DNA from: Planctomycetota bacterium
GTDB taxonomy: Bacteria; Planctomycetota; Phycisphaerae; SM23-33; FEN-1343
Assembly (NCBI GenBank): GCA_013203365.1
Contig: JABMQG010000062.1
Location: 1 to 8,367 of the forward strand
Reading direction: 5' to 3'
Length of the DNA stretch: 8,367 bases
Shown here: piece after piece, positions 1 through 6,595 of the stretch
How the letters are laid out: every line of letters begins with the position of its first letter
How positions within the stretch are numbered: position 1 is the first letter of the stretch
The notes under the pieces: generated by a model
Database searches by the model: none
What the model was told of the DNA's origin: nothing
Seen by the model: only the letters and a program-made list of their open reading frames with translations
Program-made: the position numbers and the translations under genes

Positions 1-77
1 ATATGCCCGAGCGTAACCTTGCCGGTTTCATAGGCCGCCAACGCCCGCTCCCGTGTTCCTTGTGATGCAATGCCCAT
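1..77 (-). CDS. Partial N-terminus of a probable transposase (helix-turn-helix start)
   Basis: Reading leftward from an ATG at 75-77 gives 25 complete codons without a stop before the window ends. The peptide begins MGIASQGTRERALAAYETG and continues KVTLGH. The pattern R-E-R-A-x-x-A-Y-x-x-G-K-x-T resembles the first helices of the helix-turn-helix domain in IS630-type and related transposases, where it precedes a recognition helix that would lie outside the window. The catalytic domain is not visible, so neither family nor integrity can be confirmed. No strong Shine-Dalgarno precedes the ATG. An 8-base perfect inverted repeat flanks the start codon (63-70 and 97-104). Alternatives are a stand-alone helix-turn-helix regulator or a chance open stretch. 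Family assignment is from memory of the motif, not a search. Confidence 0.45.
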   Translation of the reverse strand, partial: MGIASQGTRERALAAYETGKVTLGH

Positions 78-104
78 ACTTACTACATCGGATATGTTGC
101 ATCA
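63..104 (-). repeat. 8-bp inverted repeat flanking the start of the partial transposase-like gene
   Basis: TGATGCAA at 63-70 and TTGCATCA at 97-104 are perfect reverse complements separated by 26 bases. The ATG of the transposase-like gene (75-77) lies in the loop. In RNA this would place the start codon inside a stem-loop; in DNA it could be a binding site for the encoded protein or part of an element end. The repeat is directly visible; its role is inference. Confidence 0.35.
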
Positions 105-241
105 TAAACGTTAGACGCTCTAGCCCCGTCTTCGAAACTCCCTGTATTTGCGGCGTGCTGACTGTCCCCTCTCTATGAAGCCGGGCCTGTCAAGGGGCAA
201 AACGGTCGATGCCGTAACTGCCGGTTATTGCAAGGTCATAG

Positions 242-260
242 AAAAAAAAAGGGATCCCCC
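242..260 (-). terminator. Possible terminator after tRNA-Glu
   Basis: Downstream of the tRNA on the minus strand is a G/C-rich block, GGGGGATCCC, immediately followed by nine T residues (complement of 242-250). The T-tract is typical of an intrinsic terminator. The stem is weak, because GGGATCCC is self-complementary with almost no room for a loop, so the call rests mainly on the T-run and its place about 25 bases beyond the tRNA 3' end. Confidence 0.4.
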
Positions 261-284
261 GCGATTACAAAGGATTACGTCGAC

Positions 285-357
285 TACCCCCAAGCGGACT
301 CGAACCGCTGTCGCCAGGATGAGAACCTGGTATCCTAGGCCACTGGACGATGGGGGC
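285..357 (-). tRNA. tRNA-Glu (anticodon CTC)
   Basis: On the minus strand the sequence folds as a complete 73-base cloverleaf. The acceptor stem pairs GCCCCCA with TGGGGGT (one G-U at the end). The D stem pairs GTCC with GGAT. The anticodon stem CCAGG/CCTGG carries the loop TTCTCAT, giving anticodon CTC (reads GAG, Glu). The variable loop is 4 bases, and the T arm is AGCGG-TTCGAGT-CCGCT. The discriminator base is A, and CCA is not encoded, so the 3' end must be added after transcription. The D-loop and T-loop match the usual bacterial tRNA-Glu pattern. It is transcribed away from hisD, with its own promoter upstream and a T-tract downstream. Confidence 0.95.
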
Positions 358-373
358 AAGTAACAGGCCGGGA

Positions 374-403
374 ATAGTACACGGTAGGGCCTTCGCACGT
401 CAA
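374..403 (-). promoter_or_regulatory. Sigma-70-type promoter for tRNA-Glu
   Basis: On the minus strand TTGACG (complement of 398-403) and TACTAT (complement of 374-379) are separated by 18 bases. This is five of six matches at -35 and five of six at -10. The -10 box ends 16 bases before the first base of the tRNA, leaving a leader of roughly ten bases. The stretch just after the -10 box is TCCCGGCC. GC-rich discriminators of this kind are typical of stable-RNA promoters under stringent control, so that mode of regulation is a reasonable inference. Confidence 0.75.
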
Positions 404-413
404 GGGCTTTGTT

Positions 414-427
414 GCGATTTGAATCGC
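414..427. repeat. Short palindrome between the tRNA promoter and hisD
   Basis: GCGATT and AATCGC form a perfect 6-bp inverted repeat with a 2-base centre. It sits 10 bases upstream of the tRNA -35 box and 39 bases before the hisD start, in the divergent intergenic region. It could be an operator for either transcription unit, but a palindrome this short can occur by chance. Confidence 0.25.
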
Positions 428-466
428 GTTGCAAACCGCTGCCGCAGCCGATAGAGTAAGGCCGTC

Positions 467-1783
467 ATGGCTATTCGCATCATCCAAACCGATCGGCCGC
501 TGACGGACCCCAAGGTACTGGCCCTGCGCGACATGCTTCGATCGGGCCGCCTGACGGCCGAGGGCGCCGAGCGAGCCGACGTGCCGGCGATCGTCAGCGA
601 AATAATCGCCGACGTGGGCCGGCGGGGCGACCAGGCCGTGGTGGAGCTGACCGAGCGGATCGACAAGGTCTCGATCAGACCGGATCAGATCCGCGTGCCG
701 ATCGAGCAGATTCACGCCGCACACGAGTCGGCGGATGCGGATTTCCTCTCGCTGGCCAGGCGGGTAATCGACAATATCCGCCGATATCAGCAGCACATAA
801 TGGTCAAGGCCCCGCCCGAGCTTGCCTGGGGCGGGCGAAGGGGCGGCGTGCGATACACGCCGATCGACCGGGTGGGCGTTTACGTGCCTGGCTGGAAGGC
901 GATCTACCCCTCCAGCTTGCTCATGACCGTCGTGCCCGCACAGGTGGCGGGCGTGAGGGAGATCGCCCTTGCCGGCCCGCCGACTGAATCGGCCGTCAAC
1001 GAGCTGACGCTGGCCCTGGCCGGCGAGTTGGGCATTGACGAGGTCTATCGGCTGGGCGGCGCCGTGGCGGTTGCCGCCTTGGCCCTGGGAACCGAGCACG
1101 TGCGACCGGTACAGATGATCGCCGGTCCCGGAAACGCCTTCGTCGTCGAGGCGAAGAAACAACTGTTCGGACGGGTCAATATCGACTCGTTGGCCGGGCC
1201 TAGCGAGGTGCTTATAATCGCCGACGACACCGCCGGCGCAGTACAGGTGGCGGCAGATCTGCTGGCACAGGCCGAGCATAACCCCGGCTCGGCAATCCTG
1301 GTGACGACCTCCACTGCGCTGGCTAATACCGTCGCCGAGCAGGTCCGGGTCCAGTCGGCCAAGTTGCTTCGCAGCGACGAGGCCAGCCGATGCATCGAGC
1401 TCTACAGCGGCATTATCGTGGTCAAGGACCTCCCTAGCGCCTGCGCGGTGGCCAACTATTTCGCCCCCGAACACCTGCAGATTATCACGTGCGACGACCA
1501 GGCCGTGCTCGACCTAATCCGCCACGCCGGCGCGATCTTCGTCGGCCCCTATACGCCCGTGCCCGTTGGTGACTACTACGCCGGGCCAAGCCACGTGCTG
1601 CCCACCGCAGGCACGGCCAGGTATTTTAGCGCGCTGAGCGCCAACAGCTTTCTGAAGGCCTCCAGCGTCCTTCGCTATGACGCCGCCGGCCTGGCTGAAG
1701 ACGCAGACGACATAATCGACTTCGCCACCCGCGAAGGCCTGACCGCACACGCCGAGGCGATCAGAAAAAGGAAAGCCGATTAG
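467..1783 (+). CDS. hisD: Histidinol dehydrogenase
   Basis: Catalyses the last two steps of histidine biosynthesis, oxidising L-histidinol through the aldehyde to L-histidine with two NAD+; a cytoplasmic, zinc-dependent homodimer in characterised family members. The 438-residue length matches the family (E. coli about 434). By alignment from memory the zinc ligands are Gln268 and His271 in QAEHNPGS, Asp369 in VGDYYAGPSHVLPT, and His428 in EGLTAH. The catalytic Glu-His pair is Glu335-His336 in FAPEHLQI. The IAGPGNAFV segment near 218-226 is the conserved nucleotide-site region. The start is ATG with AAGG at 458-461, five bases upstream. It is first in a hisD-hisC-hisB order; the gap to hisC is 40 bases. 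No attenuator or T-box leader fits in the 109 bases between the tRNA and this gene. All key residues are intact. Confidence 0.97.
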   Translation: MAIRIIQTDRPLTDPKVLALRDMLRSGRLTAEGAERADVPAIVSEIIADVGRRGDQAVVELTERIDKVSIRPDQIRVPIEQIHAAHESADADFLSLARRVIDNIRRYQQHIMVKAPPELAWGGRRGGVRYTPIDRVGVYVPGWKAIYPSSLLMTVVPAQVAGVREIALAGPPTESAVNELTLALAGELGIDEVYRLGGAVAVAALALGTEHVRPVQMIAGPGNAFVVEAKKQLFGRVNIDSLAGPSEVLIIADDTAGAVQVAADLLAQAEHNPGSAILVTTSTALANTVAEQVRVQSAKLLRSDEASRCIELYSGIIVVKDLPSACAVANYFAPEHLQIITCDDQAVLDLIRHAGAIFVGPYTPVPVGDYYAGPSHVLPTAGTARYFSALSANSFLKASSVLRYDAAGLAEDADDIIDFATREGLTAHAEAIRKRKAD

Positions 1784-1823
1784 ATCAGATAAGTCGGCTG
1801 AACCGTGTGTCGAGAATAGTGGA

Positions 1824-2885
1824 TTGAATATCTTTGCCGACAACATCGAGGCCATGACGGCGTACGTGCCAGGCGAGCAGCCGGGTAGCACCCACGGCGT
1901 GGTCAAACTCAACCAGAACGAAAACCCCTATCCGCCGTCGCCGGCGGCACTGGCGGTGCTTCGGCAGTTCGACGGACAGTCGCTTCGCCTCTACCCCGAC
2001 CCGATGGCAAAGCGGTTCTGCCAAGTCGCCGCAGATGTGCTCGCCGTCAAGGCCGACCGCATTTGCGTGGGCAACGGCAGCGACGACCTTATCATCATGA
2101 TTGCCCGGGCCGCAGCCGGGAGGGGCAGGCCCGTGGTAACGACCGAGCCGACCTTCCCCTTCTACCAGACCCAGGCGCAGATCGAGGCCGCGAATTTCAT
2201 CGCAATACCGGCCAACGATGACTTCACCATACCCATCGACGCCCTCGGCCAAGCCAACGGCGCGGTGACATTCCTGGCTAACCCTAACAGCCCCACCGGC
2301 GCAACCGCCACAACCGACCAACTGGACTGGCTGGCCCGCCGGCTGGATGGGCTGCTCGTTGTGGACGAGGCCTACGCCGACTTCGCCGATGAAAATGCCC
2401 TCAAACTGGTGGACAAGCACGACAACGTCGTCGTGCTGCGAACGCTCTCAAAAGGCTATTCCCTCGCGGCCCTTCGGCTGGGTTTTGCCGTGGCCCCACC
2501 GCCGATCATGGCCGGGCTGATCAAGATCAAGGCCATCTACAACGTCGGCGCCCTGCCGGCGGCAGTCGGGGCCGCGGCGATGGCCGACCGGCAATATCAC
2601 GACCAATGTGTCGCCAAGATCGTCGCCGAGCGCTCACGCATTGCGATGGAACTTGCCCGCCGAGGATTCACCGTCTACCCCAGCGGCGGCAATTTCCTCA
2701 TGGTGGCCCTTGCCGGCGGGGGGGGACGGGCGGCGTATGAGGCCCTCAAGGCCCGCAACGTATTGGTCCGATACTTCCAGAAAGATCGCATGAGCGACAA
2801 ACTCCGCATCTCAGTGGGCACGCCACAGGAGAATACCGTCTTGCTGGCGGCCATCGATGCCGACGGCATTGGGAGCAGACAATGA
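1824..2885 (+). CDS. hisC: Histidinol-phosphate aminotransferase (TTG start)
   Basis: PLP-dependent aminotransferase converting imidazole acetol-phosphate and glutamate to histidinol-phosphate and 2-oxoglutarate, a cytoplasmic step of histidine synthesis. The 353 residues are normal for HisC (fold-type I, class I/II). Visible motifs: the substrate-loop signature KLNQNENPYPPSP (28-40), GNGSDD (83-88), NPNSPTG with Asn153, VDEAYADF with Asp181, and the PLP lysine Lys210 in TLSKGYSLAALRLG, with Arg218 contacting the cofactor phosphate and Arg328 in KLRIS for the substrate. The start at 1824 is TTG; no in-frame ATG or GTG lies between it and the hisD stop. The next ATG (1854) would remove the NIEAM segment before YVPGEQP, which I recall as typical of HisC, so TTG is preferred. 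Only a weak GAGAA (1812-1816) precedes it. The stop overlaps the hisB start (ATGA), suggesting translational coupling. Aromatic aminotransferases are close relatives, but the his context settles the call. Confidence 0.95.
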   Translation: MNIFADNIEAMTAYVPGEQPGSTHGVVKLNQNENPYPPSPAALAVLRQFDGQSLRLYPDPMAKRFCQVAADVLAVKADRICVGNGSDDLIIMIARAAAGRGRPVVTTEPTFPFYQTQAQIEAANFIAIPANDDFTIPIDALGQANGAVTFLANPNSPTGATATTDQLDWLARRLDGLLVVDEAYADFADENALKLVDKHDNVVVLRTLSKGYSLAALRLGFAVAPPPIMAGLIKIKAIYNVGALPAAVGAAAMADRQYHDQCVAKIVAERSRIAMELARRGFTVYPSGGNFLMVALAGGGGRAAYEALKARNVLVRYFQKDRMSDKLRISVGTPQENTVLLAAIDADGIGSRQ

Positions 2886-3472
2886 CTCGCGTAGCATCCA
2901 TCGAAAGAAAAACGGCCGAGACGCAAATCAAGCTTTCTGTGAACCTGGACGGGTCCGGCAAGTTCACCGGCAAGACGTCCGTGGGGTTCCTCGATCACAT
3001 GCTCGCCCACCTGGCTAAGCACGCACTGATCGATCTGGACGTCTCGGCCAGCGGAGACGTGGAAGTGGACGACCACCACACGGTGGAAGATGTGGCCATC
3101 TGCCTGGGCGAGGCGGTCACCCATGCCCTGGGCAAAAAGGCGGGAATCCGCCGATACGGCTGGGCCTGCGTGCCTATGGACGAGGCCCTGGCATGCACCG
3201 CCGTCGACTTGGGCGGCCGGGCGAGCTTCGTAATGAACGTCCCGTTCACCTCCGGCAAGATAGGCACGTTTGACACCCAATTGATCGACGAGTTCCTTCG
3301 CCGCTTCGCAACCGTTGCCGGGCTGAATCTGCACGTCAACGTCGCCTACGGCGCCAACGATCACCACATGGCCGAGGCCGTTTTCAAGGCCGTAGCCATG
3401 GCCTTCCGCATGGCAAAGGAAATCGACCAGGACCGACAGGGAGACGTGCCCAGCACTAAAGGAACCCTCTGA
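2882..3472 (+). CDS. hisB: Imidazoleglycerol-phosphate dehydratase
   Basis: Dehydrates imidazole glycerol-phosphate to imidazole acetol-phosphate, the substrate of the HisC enzyme encoded just upstream. At 196 residues it is the monofunctional form, without the N-terminal histidinol-phosphatase domain found in E. coli HisB; the phosphatase is not in this window. The Mn-binding repeats are plain: GFLDHML (35-41, His39), DDHHTVED (63-70, His65, His66, Glu69) and NDHHMAEA (159-166, His161, His162, Glu165). The C-terminus PSTKGTL is the family's usual ending. The start ATG overlaps the hisC stop by four bases, and GGGAG at 2871-2875 lies six bases upstream as ribosome binding site. It is probably co-transcribed with hisD and hisC and with the membrane glycosyltransferase gene 41 bases downstream. 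Confidence 0.97.
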   Translation: MTRVASIERKTAETQIKLSVNLDGSGKFTGKTSVGFLDHMLAHLAKHALIDLDVSASGDVEVDDHHTVEDVAICLGEAVTHALGKKAGIRRYGWACVPMDEALACTAVDLGGRASFVMNVPFTSGKIGTFDTQLIDEFLRRFATVAGLNLHVNVAYGANDHHMAEAVFKAVAMAFRMAKEIDQDRQGDVPSTKGTL

Positions 3473-3513
3473 ATTGCAGGCCCGCCGCTGGACCCACCAG
3501 ACGAGCAGGATAA

Positions 3514-4824
3514 ATGTACAAGAAACTCCTGATTGTCCTGTTGATCGCCGAGGCACTTAATCTCGGCGGCTGGCTGCTGCAATATCGGCTGGCGGACGAG
3601 CCTTTCATGGAGATCGACTCGCACCGATATTGGTCGCTCGCCACGGGTATGCAGCGCTACGGGCGGTTCACAGACGACGCCGGCAGCGACGAGTTCGCCG
3701 TCTGGCACACGCCGGGGTATCCATTGTTTCTGCTCGCCCTTCGCAAGGCAGGCATCTCCACACCGGCCGGCGTAGCGGCGGTTCAGCACGTCCTGCTACT
3801 GCTGGCGGTGGCGCTTACCTACGCGACCGGTAGAATCCTGCTAAACCCGCGAGCCGCGCTCGTCGCGGCTGCACTTCAGGCGGTCCATCTTGCCTCACCC
3901 GCCTACGGTAACATAGTGCTCACGGAGGCCTTGTTCGTGCCGATCATGATGGCGGGAATCGTCTGCCTGTATCGATACAAGCAGACCGAACACTGGCGAT
4001 GGTGGATTTGCGCCTTTCTTTGCATTGCGGCCTCGATGTTCGTTCGGCCCATAGCATTGTTCCTGGCCGGGCCGATCGCCCTGGTGATGCTGATGCCACG
4101 CCCCGGTTCGATGCCTATGCGGCGAAGGGCCGTATCCGCGGTGTTGCTGATCGTTGTCTTAGCAGCGCCGGCAGTGGCGTGGGCGGCGAGGAACTACCGC
4201 GCTACGGGAATCTTCTCCTTCTGCGCCGTTTCCGCCCAGTACCAAGCGATGTGGAACGCAGCGGGTGTCCTTCAGGTCACGGAAGGCTATTCGCTCGAGC
4301 AGGCCCAGCAGGCCATCGAAAGCCGCGTGCACGCCAAGCAGCTGGGGCTTCAGAGGTATCGGGAGTTGAACCAGGTGGGCTGGCAGATCGTCCGCGAACA
4401 CCCCAAGGCTTGGCTGATCTCGCACGTCAAAGGCGTGCTCCGCGTGATGGGAGGGGCCAGCGTCTGGTGCGACCTGCTGGGGGGCAAAAGGCCGATCGGG
4501 CAGATAAGCGCAGACCCGTGGGGCACACTCTCCGACTGGAAATACAGCTTGCCGTTGGCCCTGGAGTGGCTTGGCTTGGCTATCACATGGATATTGGCAC
4601 CCATCGGGCTGGTCAAGGCTATCCGACGAGGCCACCACTGGGAGGCGATTTCGCTGGTCTTGCTGGCGGGATACTTACTGGCAGTGGCGGGCGGACCTGC
4701 CGCTTGCGGACGGTACAGGATAGTCTTCTGGCCGCTGGTGGCGGTTTTGGCGGGGGCGGCCTGGCTGCCTGGCCGAACCGGCTGTTCAGCCGGCGAGTCG
4801 GCTGAAACCGTCGGTGACGGCTGA
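3514..4824 (+). CDS. GT-C family membrane glycosyltransferase (GT39/ArnT-like)
   Basis: A 436-residue integral membrane protein with about ten hydrophobic segments (roughly 4-22, 86-108, 112-130, 135-153, 163-195 as a pair, 206-226, 350-368, 376-394, 402-418). The first long loop carries EIDSHRYW (33-40), the acidic position expected for the catalytic site of GT-C enzymes, and TPGYPLFLLAL (66-76), like the conserved Pro-Tyr-Pro of GT39/PMT and ArnT proteins. LTEALF (136-141) and the late GRYRIVFWP (399-407) also fit. Such enzymes move a sugar from a polyprenyl-phosphate donor to a lipid, glycan or protein on the outer face of the cytoplasmic membrane. The substrate cannot be read here. AGGA at 3507-3510 precedes the ATG by three bases. 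It trails the his genes without a visible terminator and ends in a 39-base tail overlap with the convergent methyltransferase gene. It could also be an uncharacterised GT-C member of another family. Confidence 0.75.
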   Translation: MYKKLLIVLLIAEALNLGGWLLQYRLADEPFMEIDSHRYWSLATGMQRYGRFTDDAGSDEFAVWHTPGYPLFLLALRKAGISTPAGVAAVQHVLLLLAVALTYATGRILLNPRAALVAAALQAVHLASPAYGNIVLTEALFVPIMMAGIVCLYRYKQTEHWRWWICAFLCIAASMFVRPIALFLAGPIALVMLMPRPGSMPMRRRAVSAVLLIVVLAAPAVAWAARNYRATGIFSFCAVSAQYQAMWNAAGVLQVTEGYSLEQAQQAIESRVHAKQLGLQRYRELNQVGWQIVREHPKAWLISHVKGVLRVMGGASVWCDLLGGKRPIGQISADPWGTLSDWKYSLPLALEWLGLAITWILAPIGLVKAIRRGHHWEAISLVLLAGYLLAVAGGPAACGRYRIVFWPLVAVLAGAAWLPGRTGCSAGESAETVGDG

Positions 4825-4828
4825 GCCG
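4778..4828. terminator. Cluster of overlapping hairpins at the convergent gene junction
   Basis: A perfect 7-bp inverted repeat, CCGGCTG-TT-CAGCCGG (4778-4793), is followed by CCGTC-GGT-GACGG (4808-4820) and CGGCT-G-AGCCG (4818-4828). CGGCTG occurs three times (4779, 4799, 4818) and CAGCCG once (4787), so the arms can pair in alternative ways. The methyltransferase stop (4786-4788) lies in the first hairpin and the GT-C stop (4822-4824) in the last. There is no T-tract on either strand, so classic intrinsic termination is not shown. A bidirectional, RNA-structure-based end for two converging transcripts is an inference. Confidence 0.4.
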
Positions 4829-5391
4829 CCGGCAACTTCGGCCTGGAACATGGGCTTTTCGAACACGAACAGGCAGTTGAGGCCCAGTTGAAAAGTTCGG
4901 TACTCATTGAGCACGAACCCTGCATCTTCAAAAAACTGCCTGGTCTGATCCACCTCATAGCCGTGATGCTGTTCGCAGTGGATGCCGTCGATCAAACGAA
5001 GGCTAAAGAGCACCGCCAGAATCTTATCCACCAAGGCCCGCGGGGCCGTTATGACCACCCTGCCTCCGGGCCTCAGCAGGCGAAAACATTCGCGGGCCAC
5101 CTCTTCAGGCCGCTCGACGTGTTCCATCACCGCCAACATCGAGATGCAGTCGAACTGACCGGCCTCTGCCGTCAGGTCGTTCGGGAACCAGCCGCGAACC
5201 ACTTCGATATTTCCCAGCAGCAATGGCGTGGCGTAGGGGTCGATGCCGACACCACTTGCGATTCGGGAAGCAACCTTGTCGAGCAATCTCTGATCGAAGC
5301 ACCCCACGTCCAGAAGGCGGTCGCCGGCGCGGACGTATTGCTTGGCCTTGGAAATACGCCACGCTTGAAGTAGACGATCTATCGCTCGCAC
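4786..5391 (-). CDS. Class I SAM-dependent methyltransferase
   Basis: A 201-residue Methyltransf_11/23-type Rossmann protein. Motif I is LLDVGCFDQ (26-34), the acidic residue binding the SAM ribose is Asp51 in GIDP, FDCISMLAVMEHV (80-92) is the motif IV region, and LLRPGGRVVITAP (105-117) is the typical post-motif strand. HHGYEVDQTRQFFEDAGF (142-159) is a substrate-side element common in this group. Motif I departs from the usual D-x-G-x-G by having Phe where the second glycine is expected. The start is GTG at 5389-5391, supported by AAGGA at 5397-5401 five bases upstream. The GT2 gene stops 15 bases before it, so the two form an operon, suggesting methylation of a sugar, lipid carrier or related metabolite. 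The substrate is unknown. Confidence 0.85.
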   Translation of the reverse strand: MRAIDRLLQAWRISKAKQYVRAGDRLLDVGCFDQRLLDKVASRIASGVGIDPYATPLLLGNIEVVRGWFPNDLTAEAGQFDCISMLAVMEHVERPEEVARECFRLLRPGGRVVITAPRALVDKILAVLFSLRLIDGIHCEQHHGYEVDQTRQFFEDAGFVLNEYRTFQLGLNCLFVFEKPMFQAEVAGGSAVTDGFSRLAG

Positions 5392-5406
5392 ACTGGTCCT
5401 TACGAG

Positions 5407-6399
5407 TTAACTTGCCTGACGCTCGGAAATGTGCACAGACTCAATCCTGCCGGTCAGAATGGCCGTCTCGTACGCCCGCCGGCGAGTGACTACATTGTGA
5501 AGCTCCAGGAACCGGTAGTTGATCGCGTGCAACAGCACGCCCATGAAAACGAAACCCGCGAACAGCAGCATGAAACCCATCGCCATGATCGCCAAAGGCA
5601 CGTGGCTGACGTAGTGGTCGGGCGTGGTCAAGTAGTCGCGGATCGGTGCAATTCCCGCCAAGACACCCAGCACGAAGAACACCAGCCCGGCGCCCCCGAA
5701 GAACGTCAGCGGGCGGTAGGATCTGAACAACGTGAAGATCTTCCAGAGCACCCGAAAACCGTCGTGAAACGTTCGAAGTTTGCTCTGGCTGCCCAGCGGG
5801 CGCTCCTTGTACGGCAGCTTCACCTCCACGATCTTCAACCGGTGATACAGGGCCTGAATCGTCAGTTCCGTTTCCACTTCAAAGCCGGCCGAGATGATCG
5901 GCAGCCGCATTACCAGGCGCGGTGACATTGCCCGGTAGCCGCTGAGAATGTCAGTCAACTGCGCCCCCGCCACCCGGTTGACCAAACGGCGAATGAGATT
6001 GTTGCCCAATACGTGCAAGGGCCGAAAGGCACGCTTCGTGTATTGGTTCAATCGAACCGCAACCGTCATGTCGGCCCGGTCGGCGAGGATGGGTTCGATG
6101 AGCTTGTGGACGCCTTCGGCCGGGTATGTGTCGTCGCCGTCGACCATGACGTAAACGTCGGCGTCGATGCTGTCCAACATGCGGTCTACGGCAAAACCCT
6201 TACCCTGCCGGGACTCGCGGATTACGGTTGCACCGCGGCCGGCGGCAATCTTCGCCGTATCGTCCGTAGAACAGTTGTCGACAACCACGATATGCGCATC
6301 GGGCAGCTCCCGCCGAAAGTCGTCGATCACCTTGCCGATGGTGATCTGTTCGTTTCGACACGGGATCAGGATTGCGACATCCGGGGATTTAGCCTGCAT
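5407..6399 (-). CDS. GT2 glycosyltransferase, polyprenyl-phosphate sugar synthase-like
   Basis: A 330-residue protein with an N-terminal GT-A domain and two C-terminal membrane segments (about 231-252 and 266-293), the architecture of GtrB/DPM1-like enzymes that transfer a sugar from a nucleotide donor to polyprenyl phosphate on the cytoplasmic face. Seen in the sequence: ILIPCRNE (10-17), VVVDNCSTDDT (38-48, Asp41), the metal-binding DGDDTYP (87-93), SGYRAMSPR (153-161), GFEVETELT (172-180) and a basic stretch KERPLGSQSKLRTFHDG (198-214), which fits the family. The ATG at 6397-6399 has only a weak GGA upstream (6406-6408). It leads a two-gene minus-strand unit with the methyltransferase 15 bases downstream. 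Its likely product is the donor type used by GT39/ArnT-like enzymes such as the one encoded convergently nearby. Which sugar it handles cannot be told. Confidence 0.85.
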   Translation of the reverse strand: MQAKSPDVAILIPCRNEQITIGKVIDDFRRELPDAHIVVVDNCSTDDTAKIAAGRGATVIRESRQGKGFAVDRMLDSIDADVYVMVDGDDTYPAEGVHKLIEPILADRADMTVAVRLNQYTKRAFRPLHVLGNNLIRRLVNRVAGAQLTDILSGYRAMSPRLVMRLPIISAGFEVETELTIQALYHRLKIVEVKLPYKERPLGSQSKLRTFHDGFRVLWKIFTLFRSYRPLTFFGGAGLVFFVLGVLAGIAPIRDYLTTPDHYVSHVPLAIMAMGFMLLFAGFVFMGVLLHAINYRFLELHNVVTRRRAYETAILTGRIESVHISERQAS

Positions 6400-6595
6400 A
6401 TCGAGTCCATCAACCAGAGGGTATCGTCTTCAAAACACCGTCTTTAGCTTTTCGGCGTTCCGGCCGAAGGCCCTTCAGTCAATGTTCTTCGACTTGGTAC
6501 TATGGATCGACCGAGCCCTCGGCTCAACGACGGCTGGTAAGAATAGGCTGTCTCAGGAGGTGCCGATTCCCCGTTTATAGCCGCCCCCACCGGTG
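6400..6595 (-). other. 196-base gap between nadE and the GT2 gene, with a weak promoter candidate
   Basis: No coding sequence is supported here. On the minus strand TTGAGC (complement of 6522-6527) and CATAGT (complement of 6499-6504) are 17 bases apart, four of six matches at each box, and point towards the GT2 gene about 100 bases away. Overlapping palindromes lie in the spacer and -35 box: CCGAG-CC-CTCGG (6511-6522) and GAGCC-CTC-GGCTC (6513-6525). The gap suggests that GT2 and nadE are separate transcription units. No T-rich intrinsic terminator is visible after nadE. Confidence 0.3.

Noticed and set aside
148..363. 71-codon plus-strand open frame across the tRNA region
   Set aside because: It covers the tRNA on the opposite strand and its peptide resembles nothing known; treated as chance.
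358..466. T-box or His attenuator leader ahead of hisD
   Set aside because: The region is short and largely occupied by the divergent tRNA promoter; no His-rich leader peptide or terminator/antiterminator structure is visible.
335..1474. 379-codon open frame on the minus strand opposite hisD
   Set aside because: It runs antisense to a fully conserved hisD and through the tRNA; long antisense frames are common in GC-rich genes and the peptide shows no recognisable domain.
3999..4805. 268-codon open frame inside the GT-C gene
   Set aside because: It is a shadow frame, Arg/Gly-rich, while the overlapping frame encodes a clear membrane protein with family motifs.
6555..6562. AGGAGGTG, a perfect Shine-Dalgarno-like string on the plus strand
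   Set aside because: No usable start codon follows: the GTG within it meets a stop after six codons, and all genes nearby are on the minus strand.
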